A DNA stretch of 21,738 nucleotides from Opitutia bacterium UBA3151 (lineage in GTDB: Bacteria > Verrucomicrobiota > Verrucomicrobiia > Opitutales > Seribacteraceae). The position numbers and the translations under genes are program-made. How positions within the stretch are numbered: position 1 is the first letter of the stretch; every line of letters begins with the position of its first letter. The notes beneath the pieces were generated by a model. The model was given only the letters and a program-made list of their open reading frames with translations. It did not search any database and was not told the origin of the DNA. The stretch covers positions 6,131-27,868 of the forward strand of contig DEYT01000098.1 of the NCBI GenBank assembly GCA_002364975.1. Direction: 5' to 3'. Below are positions 13,385-21,738 of this stretch, piece by piece.

Positions 13385-14446
13385 ATGCCAACCACTAGAA
13401 CTAAGAAAGCAACTTCTCCAAGTAGTAATTCCTCGAAAGAAACAACTTTTGCCCACGAGGAAGTAAAGCAAATTGAGTCCCTGCAACTCATTTTTAAAGA
13501 AATCAAAAATGAACTATCAAAAATCATTGTGGGACAGGAAGATGCGATTGAAAAACTTTTTCTTTGCCTTTTATCAAAAGGTCACGGTCTACTAATGGGA
13601 GTCCCAGGGTTAGCTAAAACCCTACTTGTAAATTCTCTGGCACAAACAAGTTCCCTATCCTTTGGGCGTATTCAATTTACTCCAGATCTTATGCCATCGG
13701 ATGTGACGGGTACTGAAATTCTTCAAAGTAATAAAGAAAGAGGAAATCGAGAATTTGTATTCATCAAAGGACCAATCTTCGCAAATGTAATACTAGCGGA
13801 TGAAGTCAATCGGACTCCACCAAAAACTCAATCGGCTCTTCTAGAAGCGATGCAGGAAAAAAATGTAACCGTGGCAGGTAAGAATCATGCTCTCAAAGAA
13901 CCCTTCTTTGTTCTGGCTACCCAAAACCCGATCGAACAAGAAGGCACTTACCCCCTTCCAGAAGCACAATTGGATCGGTTTATGTTTATCATTCGAATGG
14001 ATTATCCTCAGCGAGAACAAGAAATTAGCATTGCCCGCCAAACTACAAGCGGAAGCTTGCCAAAGCTAAAAACAATTATGACGGGTTCAAAATTAAAAAG
14101 ATATCAAGATCTCGTTGAAAAGATTCCTGTGCCCGATCATGTATATGAACTTGCGGTTGATTTGGTTCGGAGGACCCGACCTGGTTCTTCCGAAGCTCCT
14201 TCCTGGATCAAACAATCGATTCAATGGGGTGCTGGTCCAAGAGCGGTTCAATTCCTCATTAAGGGGGCAAGGGCACATGCGGTAATCAAAGGTAATTTCA
14301 TCGTGTCTGAAGAGGACTTGGAGTCCGTGGCCGAGCCTGTACTTTTTCACCGAATCATCACCAATTTTCATGCTCGTTCCGAGGGTATCACTAGTGCAGA
14401 GGTTATTAAGCGTCTGATCGAAGAACTAAGAGCAGACAACCAATAG
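13385..14446 (+). CDS. MoxR-family AAA+ ATPase
   Basis: MoxR ATPases are cytoplasmic chaperone-like AAA+ proteins that usually act with VWA-domain partners encoded beside them. This 353-residue protein has Walker A GVPGLAKT (72-79), Walker B VILADEVNR (D139-E140), sensor 1 LATQNP (N181) and sensor 2 GAGPRA (R286). The motif FTPDLMPSDVTGTE and the insertion EQEGTYPLPEAQLDRFMF are typical of MoxR. The first ~28 residues are a Ser/Thr/Lys-rich, probably disordered tail. ATG at 13385 is the first in frame. The DUF58 gene follows after 4 nt and three further genes continue the operon, so this is its motor subunit. No strong promoter was seen in the 74 nt upstream. Confidence 0.95.
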   Translation: MPTTRTKKATSPSSNSSKETTFAHEEVKQIESLQLIFKEIKNELSKIIVGQEDAIEKLFLCLLSKGHGLLMGVPGLAKTLLVNSLAQTSSLSFGRIQFTPDLMPSDVTGTEILQSNKERGNREFVFIKGPIFANVILADEVNRTPPKTQSALLEAMQEKNVTVAGKNHALKEPFFVLATQNPIEQEGTYPLPEAQLDRFMFIIRMDYPQREQEISIARQTTSGSLPKLKTIMTGSKLKRYQDLVEKIPVPDHVYELAVDLVRRTRPGSSEAPSWIKQSIQWGAGPRAVQFLIKGARAHAVIKGNFIVSEEDLESVAEPVLFHRIITNFHARSEGITSAEVIKRLIEELRADNQ

Positions 14447-14450
14447 TCCC

Positions 14451-15359
14451 ATGAGTAAAGAGGCCAAACAGCCTTTTGATCTCATCGATCGAGCGGCTGT
14501 ATCGAGATTTACCGGCGATCCACTGATTGGTACCTTTCCGATGGAAGGCAGCGTAAGTGGCCACCATCGAAGTAACCATAAAGGTTCAAGCGTAGAATTT
14601 GCAGAATACCGGGAGTATAGTCCTGGTGAAGACCCAAGGAGACTTGATTGGCGAGTCATGGCTAGAACGGACCGACTTTTTTTAAAAGAATTCGAGGCAG
14701 AAACCAACTTACGATGCCAATTCAGTTTAGATTGTAGTCGATCGATGAGTTTTGGAGAAACAGGTTCCAAGTTTGATTACGGAAAAAAGATTATTGCGAC
14801 CCTAGCTTATCTTTTTTTGCTCCAGGGGGATGCGGTTGGTTTTAATTTACTGGGTAGTAGAAAAAGGTCGGCATTAACCGCCAAAAGAAATCCGGTGCAT
14901 CTGCAGACACTTCTACAGTTAGTCCAAGATGCAGAACCCAATCAAGAACAACTTCTTATTCCCAGTCTTCATGATTTGGCTGAATCTGTTAGCATGAGAG
15001 CTTTGTTTGTGATTGTCTCTGACTTTCTTGACGAACCCAGTGCAATCATGAAAGCCATCCATCATTGTAGGGATCGAAAGCATGAGGTAGTTCTTTTACA
15101 TTTATTCGATATACAAGAATTGGAGTTTATTTTTACTCACCCAACTTGCTTCGTTGACCTGGAAGATGGACAGTCCATCCTAACTGAGCCTTCGGAAATT
15201 CGAAAGGAATACCTCTTCCAGTTGGAAAAACATATTTCTTTCTTACGAAGTGAGTGCCTGGAAGCAGGTAGTTTCTATTATAAATTGACCACAAATATTC
15301 CATTATCTGAGGGACTTGACGCTTTTGTATCAGATCGAAACTCGTCCGCTAGAAGATGA
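14451..15359 (+). CDS. DUF58-domain protein with VWA-like MIDAS
   Basis: DUF58 proteins are standard partners of MoxR ATPases. The 302-residue product shows the family signature VEFAEYREYSPGEDPRRLDWR (in part, 48-68), then KEFEAE, then a metal-ion-dependent adhesion site start LDCSRSMSFG (D94-x-S96-x-S98), and a later IVSDF strand. It has no membrane segment, so it is probably cytoplasmic or peripheral. ATG at 14451 comes 4 nt after the MoxR stop. Its last codon and stop overlap the next start in an ATGA arrangement (15356-15359), indicating translational coupling. Confidence 0.93.
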   Translation: MSKEAKQPFDLIDRAAVSRFTGDPLIGTFPMEGSVSGHHRSNHKGSSVEFAEYREYSPGEDPRRLDWRVMARTDRLFLKEFEAETNLRCQFSLDCSRSMSFGETGSKFDYGKKIIATLAYLFLLQGDAVGFNLLGSRKRSALTAKRNPVHLQTLLQLVQDAEPNQEQLLIPSLHDLAESVSMRALFVIVSDFLDEPSAIMKAIHHCRDRKHEVVLLHLFDIQELEFIFTHPTCFVDLEDGQSILTEPSEIRKEYLFQLEKHISFLRSECLEAGSFYYKLTTNIPLSEGLDAFVSDRNSSARR

Positions 15360-17287
15360 GTTTCCTTCAACCAATCGCCCTATTCGGGTTTATTTTGGTA
15401 ATTGCACCAATCTTGATTCATCTCTTAAACCGCCTAAGGCATCGACGACAAGAGTGGGCAGCAATGCGTTTCTTGCTTAGAGCTAGTGAAAAATCATCCA
15501 GGTCAACAAAACTTCGCCATTGGCTAACTTTACTTTTGCGAATGCTCGCTTTGATTTGCTTAACCCTCTTAATTGCCCAGCCCGTTTTTCACCAAGGAGA
15601 ATCTTGGCTTTCTTTTACTGGGCAAAAACCGGTTACTTTGGTGTGTGTTCTGGACCGATCCGCAAGTATGGAAAGAATCGCAAAAGGTACTACTTCAAGC
15701 CTTCGAAAACTGAGCTTGAATAATATTCTTAGTCTTTCAAAGAAACAGGATAGTGGCCGGATTGTTATATTTGAAACCACGGATTCGCCTCCTTTGATTA
15801 TAAATCAAAAACTGGCACTGGACAGCCCATCGATCGAAAGCTTTTTAGGTCCAACAGATACCTCCGCAAACTTGCCTGGAACCCTCAAAAATGTTTTTGG
15901 CTGGTTAGAGAGAGAGTCGATTAGCAACGCCCGGATTTGTATATTTTCTGATCTACAAAGTTCGAGTTGGAAACTGTCCCAAAATGCGATTACCTTGCAA
16001 GAACTGGCTCGAGATCTAGAGCAGCGGAAAGGCAAATGGAAATTACAACTCTGCCCATTGGAGACTACTTCTTTGATCAATCGATCGATCTATTTACAAC
16101 CTCAAAAGAGAACCCCTAATTTTTTGATTGAGCGAAGCCAGATAGGTGAAGAAATTATTTCCATAGAGATTCAATCTGAAGCTACCAAATCCTATCTTGA
16201 TTTGAATCTAACAAGTGCCAGAACGATCTTAAACTCTTCCTTGATTTCAGCGTTTGGGAAAGATCAAAACTGGCTGAGTTTATCGCTTCCCGATGATCTT
16301 TTCCTTTTTGACAACAAAGCTTATCTTACCCTCAGTAGATCTAATTCCACCGTTTCGGCAATAAGCGCTGAAAATGAACGTATTGAAAGAATTCTGAGTG
16401 CGGCCACACAAAATAAAGAAGGCAAAAAACCAATGATTAAAAAGCTCAAAAATGCTAGCACTGATAGTGATTGGAACCACTTTGATCTTTGGCTTTTGCA
16501 AGGAAATTCATCCATCTTATCTGAACCTTCCATTCAAGCATTTATAGATGAAGGCGGTACTGTTTTGCATTTTCCAAGCACAAGGGATGGAGATGCCATA
16601 GAGAGTGAGAGAAACCTCATCGACTCCGACCTCTTTTCCGTTACCCAGTGGAATGAAAACCAAGGCATCCTTGCCAACTCTTCGAGCGGGCATTCTCTTC
16701 CCTTTTCCTTTCTTAAAATCAAGAAAAGACAGACTCCATTGGAAGGGGAAGCCTTGGCATTTTATCAGGATGGAAAACCATTTCTTACTAAAAAGGAAAT
16801 CGGGAAAGGAATCATTTACAGCTTTTCTACTCTCCCATTAGAAACATGGTCCAACCTCGAAGATGGCTTTGTTCTTGTTCCAATCATTCAGAGAATTTTA
16901 AGCACCACCGAGACATTATCCAGGATAAACTTCTATGCTTGTGGTAGTGAAGATGCGAAACGATTCCAAAATGCTGTTTCGATTACGGGAGATAAGAGTG
17001 AAACTCCATTTTTTCATGCGGGAATTTATTTAAAGAATGGAAAATATTTCGCCTTCAATCGCCCAGCCCTAGAAACGGACCCAGAAAGAATTAGCAAAAA
17101 AGAAATGGAAAGCTCGATTCTAAGTGAACATTTCGAATGGCAAAGTGACCCAAATTTAACCGCTTTGAGCCAAAATTCAGAAAACTGGAAACTATTTTTA
17201 TTGCTTGGAATTCTTCTTCTACTCGCGGAAACCTATTTCTCATTACCTGCCGCACATAAGCATAAACAAGCTGTTCATGAATTTTAA
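15356..17287 (+). CDS. BatA-like membrane protein with VWA domain
   Basis: The 643-residue protein opens with the aerotolerance-regulator N-terminal (BatA) module: helix 1 at about 5-24 (LFGFILVIAPILIHLLNR), the linker RHRRQEWAAMRFL, and helix 2 at about 56-76 (LTLLLRMLALICLTLLIAQP). A VWA domain follows with MIDAS D100-R-S102-A-S104 in CVLDRSASM, a candidate MIDAS Thr in TDTSANLPGTL, and the strand ICIFSDLQSSSW. The rest (about 250-600) is an extracytoplasmic region with no motif I can name beyond a possible GATase-like strand set (DLWLLQGNSS). A final helix lies at about 611-631 (LFLLLGILLLLAETYFSL). It overlaps DUF58 by 4 nt and the next gene by 11 nt. It probably displays the VWA domain for remodelling by MoxR or binds substrate proteins. 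Confidence 0.88.
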   Translation: MSFLQPIALFGFILVIAPILIHLLNRLRHRRQEWAAMRFLLRASEKSSRSTKLRHWLTLLLRMLALICLTLLIAQPVFHQGESWLSFTGQKPVTLVCVLDRSASMERIAKGTTSSLRKLSLNNILSLSKKQDSGRIVIFETTDSPPLIINQKLALDSPSIESFLGPTDTSANLPGTLKNVFGWLERESISNARICIFSDLQSSSWKLSQNAITLQELARDLEQRKGKWKLQLCPLETTSLINRSIYLQPQKRTPNFLIERSQIGEEIISIEIQSEATKSYLDLNLTSARTILNSSLISAFGKDQNWLSLSLPDDLFLFDNKAYLTLSRSNSTVSAISAENERIERILSAATQNKEGKKPMIKKLKNASTDSDWNHFDLWLLQGNSSILSEPSIQAFIDEGGTVLHFPSTRDGDAIESERNLIDSDLFSVTQWNENQGILANSSSGHSLPFSFLKIKKRQTPLEGEALAFYQDGKPFLTKKEIGKGIIYSFSTLPLETWSNLEDGFVLVPIIQRILSTTETLSRINFYACGSEDAKRFQNAVSITGDKSETPFFHAGIYLKNGKYFAFNRPALETDPERISKKEMESSILSEHFEWQSDPNLTALSQNSENWKLFLLLGILLLLAETYFSLPAAHKHKQAVHEF

Positions 17288-19463
17288 TTGGGAAAACTGG
17301 AACTTTGATACCCAAAGTTTCAATTGGCTTTTAGCCTTGGTTTGCATCATCATCGGCCTCTTACTTTCCTTTAAAGCTTGGAAACGAGCAGATAAAAAAA
17401 GGCTTGTCGGATTTTGGGAAATCTTCCGGATTTTTATCCTTTTCTTATTTTGTTTCACTCTTTTCGACCCGCAGCGCATCGAAATTGTTCGAAGCGAAAT
17501 TAAACCTCAGATCCTTTTCCTTATCGACGAGTCAATGAGTATGGAAACGATTGATATCAATTCCACCGGCCAGAATCTGAACTCTCGAATAGAGTTTGCC
17601 CGCTCCATCATAAAACATTCCTTGGTTAAGGAATTGGAAGCAAATGCAACGGTTATTAAACAATTTTTTTCTTCATCCAAAGGAAAAACTCGAACGAACT
17701 TACATGATCCGATCCAAAATAGTCTGAGTGAATTGAAAAACTTGAGAGCCTTGGTGATGATTACAGATGGAGATGAAAATTTCGGTCCGCCAGCTGCTCA
17801 GCTTGCAAATAGGCTTAGAAATTCTTCGGTTCCTGCTTTTACCATTTTCACCGGTTCTAACCAAGCTCTCCCGGACTTGGAATTAGAAAGGTCATGGGCG
17901 CCCTCTTTTACTCTTAAGGAAGAAAAACTTATCGTCGGCTGGCGAATTAAAAATTCTTTTCCAGACACAAAGGAATCAGTCCTCATTCTATCGGCCAACG
18001 ACAAAGTGGTTAAAAGCATTCCTATTAAAATCAAAGGCTCTGAGCGAAAATCAGGCAATTTAAGTTGGCTCCCTCCTATGGAAGGAAATTACAGAATGGA
18101 ACTTAAAATTAAAAATATTAAAGGAGAAAGTTTCTCTCAAAATAATCATAAAAAATTTAAACTTAGAGTGGATCGGAAAATACTAAAAGTACTCATCATC
18201 GAATCCTACCCGCGCTGGGAGTATCGATTTTTGAAAAATGCTCTCCAGAGAGACCCGGGTGTCGAAGTAAAAAGCTTACTTTTTCACCCAGAAATGCCGA
18301 ATGCCAAAGGGGAAAATTACATACCTGCCTTTCCCAGTGAAAAAAAAGATTTAATCAAGTTTGATGTAGTGTTTTTAGGAGATGTTGGACTCAGTAAACA
18401 GGAAATGAATCGAGATCATTGCACCCATCTTAATGATTTGATTACGAATCACGCAGGAGGACTCGTATTTCTACCCGGACGAAGAGGAAGGCAATTATCG
18501 CTTACTGAATCACCTTTAGGGAAATTACTTCCCGTGGTTTATGATCAGGGAAATCCTCAAGGTCTAGGCACCATAAATCCAGCACAGTTTGAACTTACCG
18601 ATCGTGGAATGAAGCATTGGTTAACTCAGTTAAGGGGAACAGGAGAACCGAACCGAGATTTCTGGAACAAATTGCCAGGTTTTCATTGGGCTGCAATGGT
18701 TGAGAAAAGCAAGCCGGGGGCAGAGGTATTGGCTACCCATTCCAATTTTTCTTCGAAATGGGGGAAGATGCCCATTCTTGTCATTCGTCATCATGGTGCC
18801 GGAAAAGTACTCTTTCTTGGAAGTGATGCTGCCTGGCGTTGGAGAAAAGGAGTGGAAGATAAATATCATTATAGATTTTGGAGCCAGATTGTCCGCTGGA
18901 TGGCTCATGGAAGGTACCAGGCTCAGCAAAGTGGCATCCGACTTCTTTCCGACCCTGAGATTCCAAATGAAGGGGACGAGGTCTTCCTCCGCTGTATTGT
19001 GATGGATCAGGCTGGTTTTCCCTTGGAAGATGGCCAGATTGAGGCAACCGCAATGCATCCGAATGGAGTGACTGAAAAACTTGACTTTACTTTGGATCCG
19101 GAGAGCACTGGCATTTTTCTTTCTTCAATTTTTGCAGAGTCCCCGGGACCCCTCACCATTCAGGTTAATGAGCTTTCCGAAAATCGAAAGATAAGAACCC
19201 AACTTTCGGTAATTGCTCAGAACCCAGAAAAAAAAGGTCGTTCCATTGTTACCACTTCTCTCACTGGATTATCGAAGTCTACTAGTGGTCAAGCTAGGTC
19301 ACACTCACAATGGACTGAAATCATTGAGGGACTTAATGCAACCATTCTGCCAAAAGAGATCACCAAGATCTATCGACTGCGGACAAGTTTTACTTGGGGA
19401 ATATTTCTTTTTGCCTTATTAGTAATTTACTGGACGGGAAGAAAATTGTTTGGAATGGTTTGA
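17277..19463 (+). CDS. Membrane protein with VWA and glutamine-amidotransferase-like domains
   Basis: The start chosen is ATG 17277, 11 nt inside the previous gene; an in-frame TTG at 17205 would extend 24 residues but overlap far more. The 728-residue protein has two N-terminal helices (about 17-35 and 49-63), a VWA domain with MIDAS D84-E-S86-M-S88 (FLIDESMSM) and MITDGDENFG near 161-170, then a beta-sandwich-like region. A class I GATase-like domain runs from about 300 (KVLIIESYPRWEYRFLKNAL; FDVVFLGDVGLSKQ; HAGGLVFLPGRRGR), and a C-terminal helix is near 705-720 (WGIFLFALLVIYWTG). No Cys sits at the expected nucleophile position, so the GATase-like part is probably non-catalytic. It follows the BatA-like gene as the fourth operon member. 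Confidence 0.88.
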   Translation: MNFNWENWNFDTQSFNWLLALVCIIIGLLLSFKAWKRADKKRLVGFWEIFRIFILFLFCFTLFDPQRIEIVRSEIKPQILFLIDESMSMETIDINSTGQNLNSRIEFARSIIKHSLVKELEANATVIKQFFSSSKGKTRTNLHDPIQNSLSELKNLRALVMITDGDENFGPPAAQLANRLRNSSVPAFTIFTGSNQALPDLELERSWAPSFTLKEEKLIVGWRIKNSFPDTKESVLILSANDKVVKSIPIKIKGSERKSGNLSWLPPMEGNYRMELKIKNIKGESFSQNNHKKFKLRVDRKILKVLIIESYPRWEYRFLKNALQRDPGVEVKSLLFHPEMPNAKGENYIPAFPSEKKDLIKFDVVFLGDVGLSKQEMNRDHCTHLNDLITNHAGGLVFLPGRRGRQLSLTESPLGKLLPVVYDQGNPQGLGTINPAQFELTDRGMKHWLTQLRGTGEPNRDFWNKLPGFHWAAMVEKSKPGAEVLATHSNFSSKWGKMPILVIRHHGAGKVLFLGSDAAWRWRKGVEDKYHYRFWSQIVRWMAHGRYQAQQSGIRLLSDPEIPNEGDEVFLRCIVMDQAGFPLEDGQIEATAMHPNGVTEKLDFTLDPESTGIFLSSIFAESPGPLTIQVNELSENRKIRTQLSVIAQNPEKKGRSIVTTSLTGLSKSTSGQARSHSQWTEIIEGLNATILPKEITKIYRLRTSFTWGIFLFALLVIYWTGRKLFGMV

Positions 19464-19506
19464 GTAAACTGGCCATATTTAAAAATCTCTTTTACCTGAA
19501 AACAAA

Positions 19507-21738
19507 ATGCCTGATTTTTCTCTGCACGGTTCGATTCAATCTTTTCTTTCTTCTCTTGGAAAAAAAGCTATTTTCCGTATTGGAGTAAAATACATGGCTT
19601 GGGCTCTTTCGTCCCTATTATTTTCTTGGCATTTAGCTTTTTTTTGCGACCGATTTTTCGACACTCCCAAAACCTTGAGGATATTGATTCTATCCATGGG
19701 TCTAGCGGGCACTCTGCTTGCCTGTTTTAAATTTATTTTATTCAGTAGGCATAAAAAAAATTCTAAAACTTGGTTGGCCAAACAAGTCCGCAAAATTTAC
19801 CGAACTAAGGGTGAAAGACTTTTGGGCATTGTTGAGTTGGCCAAGGATTATAATTCGAACCCGAGGAATGAAGGGTCTAGCAAGTTATTTGAAGCAGCTC
19901 AGTTCAAAATGGAAAAAGAACTAGTGCATCTAAAACCCAATAAGATTTTCAATTGGATTCAACATCTTAGAACTTTTTTGTTTTTGGGTTTTTTTCTATT
20001 GAGCGGAATCATATCCGCGGTACTTGTACCTGAAATCATTCCCAATTCAATAAATCGATGGTTCTTTCCTTGGGCATCGGTAGAAAGGGTAACTCTTACG
20101 AGGCTAGATATAGAAAAGTCATCAATAGTGGTACCGAAAAATGAATCCTATGTTATCAGGTTTCCAACTTCAACGGATTCGCACATTTATCCAAACCAAG
20201 CCGAAATATCTTCAAAACTTAAACCTTTCACACGACAAGTTAGTTTTGCAAATAGTAATTTTTTTGAATTTATTCTCCCTCCCTTAGAAAACGCTAATCC
20301 GTTCAATCTTAGCTGTGGTGATTTTCGATCGGAAATCTTGATTGTTCCAAAAACTCGACCTCACATTTTGGATTGTAGAGCAATTATTACCTGGCCTAAA
20401 TATTCTCAGATTCCAATAACTGAAGCAAAGCTCTCTGGTAAAACCTTAAAGATACTCGATGGAAGTAAACTCGAAATCCAAGGTTCTGCGAATAGAGCAC
20501 TTTCAGCAATCACCCTAAAGGAACCTTTAGATTTTCATTTTCAATCATTGAATTCAGAAAAATTTTCTTTCCAATTTCATTCATCATTGAATTCAGGTCC
20601 AATGGAATTAAGATTTAGTGACCTTGATCATTTATCTCAGTCTCGGCCTTTGCAATGGAACCTTGAACTTTTCGAAGATGATGAGCCAACCGCTCTTTTT
20701 GCTGCTGCTAATGACCTCTCCCCACTTCTCGAATTTGAAACTCGTAACCTTCAGATTCAGATCAAAGATGATCTTGGCGTCGAGTCCTATTCACTAGAAA
20801 TGAATAGCACCCGAGGAGAAATGGTTTTTTTACAACGAACCATTTTGAAACGCTTAATTAGGAATGACTTGGAGAAGGAATTAAACCTTTCCTTTCCCTT
20901 TGAACCTGGATTTTTTGGGTTGGAAGACGGGGATAAAGTGTCTTTCACAATTTTGGTTAAGGATCGTTTTCCAAACCGGAAATATACAAGATCAAAGCCC
21001 CTGAAACTGGTTATTCTCGGTTCAGAAAAACATGCCCAAAGGATCACTGAAAAAATGGAAGATTTAATGGACCAAGTTGCAGGCATTGCCCGTGACCAGG
21101 AAACTTTGCAAAGCGAGACGATGAAACAAGCGAAGGATTTAGAAATATTTAACGACGCAGAATTAAATCCTGAAGAAAGAGAGCACCTTGGTTTTCTTAC
21201 AGATAAACAACGGCAAATTGGCGATAGACTTTCAACTTTAGCACAAAGAGGTTTAGCCCTTCTTGATAAAGCTTCTTCCAACCCAATTTTTGACGCTTCG
21301 AACCTAAAAGACTTTGGGCAGTCTTTTGGAACGATGAAAGAAATTGCTACCGGGCAAATGGAAGAATCAAAAAAAGAAATACAGCTTGCACAGAATTTAA
21401 AACGTGAGGCCGCAAACCAGAGTCTTTCTACCGCTTCTCAATTGCAGTTTGATGCATTACAAAGGCTAAAGGCATTACTGGATACATTTTCAGAACAGAT
21501 GGAAGAACTTGAAGCAAAAACCTTGGCTCAAAGGTTGCGAAATGTCGAGAACACCGAAAGAGAGATTTCTAGGGATCTTACTTCAATTCTTCCCGAAACT
21601 TTAGGAAAAACCAGGTCACTTCTCTCGCAGAAATATAACTCCGCGATTCAAACCTTAGAGATCATTCAAGCCGGAGCCCGAACAGAGGCCAAAGAAATCC
21701 AGAGTGAAATTAGTCGATATTTTGAAAGAACCGGGGTT
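19507..21738 (+). CDS. Large DUF4175-like membrane and coiled-coil protein, 3' end missing
   Basis: From ATG 19507 the frame is open for 744 codons to the window edge. No upstream in-frame start is possible because TAA lies at 19480-19482. Hydrophobic segments occur at about 30-50 (WALSSLLFSWHLAFF), 60-80 (LRILILSMGLAGTLLA) and 153-172 (LFLGFFLLSGIISAVLV). The stretch between helices 2 and 3 has a charged, helical cytoplasmic look (KNSKTWLAKQVRKIYRTKGE). After helix 3 comes a long extracytoplasmic beta-rich region (about 180-505), then from about 510 a Gln/Glu/Lys-rich helical region likely to be coiled coil (ERITEK-like and QLQFDALQRLKALLDTF). This architecture matches DUF4175-type proteins that end MoxR/VWA operons in PVC and other bacteria, by recollection. 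It begins 43 nt after the GATase-like gene. Function unknown. Confidence 0.82.
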   Translation, partial: MPDFSLHGSIQSFLSSLGKKAIFRIGVKYMAWALSSLLFSWHLAFFCDRFFDTPKTLRILILSMGLAGTLLACFKFILFSRHKKNSKTWLAKQVRKIYRTKGERLLGIVELAKDYNSNPRNEGSSKLFEAAQFKMEKELVHLKPNKIFNWIQHLRTFLFLGFFLLSGIISAVLVPEIIPNSINRWFFPWASVERVTLTRLDIEKSSIVVPKNESYVIRFPTSTDSHIYPNQAEISSKLKPFTRQVSFANSNFFEFILPPLENANPFNLSCGDFRSEILIVPKTRPHILDCRAIITWPKYSQIPITEAKLSGKTLKILDGSKLEIQGSANRALSAITLKEPLDFHFQSLNSEKFSFQFHSSLNSGPMELRFSDLDHLSQSRPLQWNLELFEDDEPTALFAAANDLSPLLEFETRNLQIQIKDDLGVESYSLEMNSTRGEMVFLQRTILKRLIRNDLEKELNLSFPFEPGFFGLEDGDKVSFTILVKDRFPNRKYTRSKPLKLVILGSEKHAQRITEKMEDLMDQVAGIARDQETLQSETMKQAKDLEIFNDAELNPEEREHLGFLTDKQRQIGDRLSTLAQRGLALLDKASSNPIFDASNLKDFGQSFGTMKEIATGQMEESKKEIQLAQNLKREAANQSLSTASQLQFDALQRLKALLDTFSEQMEELEAKTLAQRLRNVENTEREISRDLTSILPETLGKTRSLLSQKYNSAIQTLEIIQAGARTEAKEIQSEISRYFERTGV

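Noticed and set aside
18630..19058. A 142-codon minus-strand open frame.
   Set aside because: It is antisense to the well-supported VWA/GATase-like protein and resembles no protein family.
20547..20596. A 13-nt direct repeat (TCATTGAATTCAG) twice within 50 nt.
   Set aside because: It encodes a repeated SLNS peptide within the large gene and looks like chance or local strand similarity, not a mobile or regulatory repeat.
20787..21281. A 164-codon minus-strand open frame.
   Set aside because: It lies wholly inside the coiled-coil part of the plus-strand gene that is open from 19507 to the edge; its Ser/Cys/Phe-rich composition is typical of an antisense shadow.

Overview
The window looks like an end-of-contig piece of a Gram-negative bacterial chromosome. 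The most likely source is the Verrucomicrobiota/PVC group, plausibly an Opitutae-type marine lineage. This placement is inference from gene content: LpxA shows lipid A synthesis, and there are secreted squalene-cyclase-repeat proteins, a YdjY-domain protein, a divergent Nramp-like carrier and a long MoxR/DUF58/von Willebrand operon, all of which I associate with PVC bacteria. The DNA is moderately AT-rich by eye and Shine-Dalgarno sites are weak. No taxonomic marker settles the assignment. I saw no tRNA, rRNA, CRISPR array, insertion sequence or phage gene. The largest gap without a gene is 254 nt (12841-13094), and it holds a two-way terminator-like hairpin.

Layout. (1) 1-8519 is one long minus-strand series with gaps of 2-106 nt. 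In transcription order it runs: YdjY-domain protein, secreted squalene-cyclase-repeat protein, cysteine-rich secreted protein, ftsY, aroB, unknown protein, lpxA, A-type Fe-S carrier, infC, crcB/fluC, and a proline-rich secreted protein that runs off the left end. The left end is a 72-nt G homopolymer that is probably a sequencing artefact. (2) 8520-8641 is a divergent promoter region with good sigma70-like elements on both strands. (3) 8642-12495, plus strand: membrane-anchored squalene-cyclase-repeat protein, azurin-type cupredoxin, and an Nramp-superfamily carrier that lacks the canonical metal-binding motifs. (4) 12511-13310, minus strand: a small secreted proline-rich protein and a DUF1737-like protein. 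(5) 13385-21738, plus strand: a tight five-gene operon of MoxR AAA+ ATPase, DUF58 protein, BatA-like VWA membrane protein, VWA plus glutamine-amidotransferase-like membrane protein, and a large DUF4175-like membrane/coiled-coil protein cut by the right end.

How the genes may work together. The minus-strand core (ftsY, aroB, lpxA, erpA-type, infC) is housekeeping: protein targeting, shikimate pathway, lipid A, Fe-S delivery and translation initiation. Around 8.5 kb, two toroid-fold secreted or anchored proteins are transcribed away from a shared regulatory region, together with YdjY, cupredoxin and Cys-rich partners. This suggests an uncharacterised envelope module, possibly redox- or metal-linked. 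The right-hand operon is a MoxR-VWA system: a cytoplasmic AAA+ ATPase probably working with membrane MIDAS-domain proteins. It resembles Bacteroides aerotolerance (Bat) operons but ends in a GATase-like/VWA protein and a giant coiled-coil protein instead of BatB-E.
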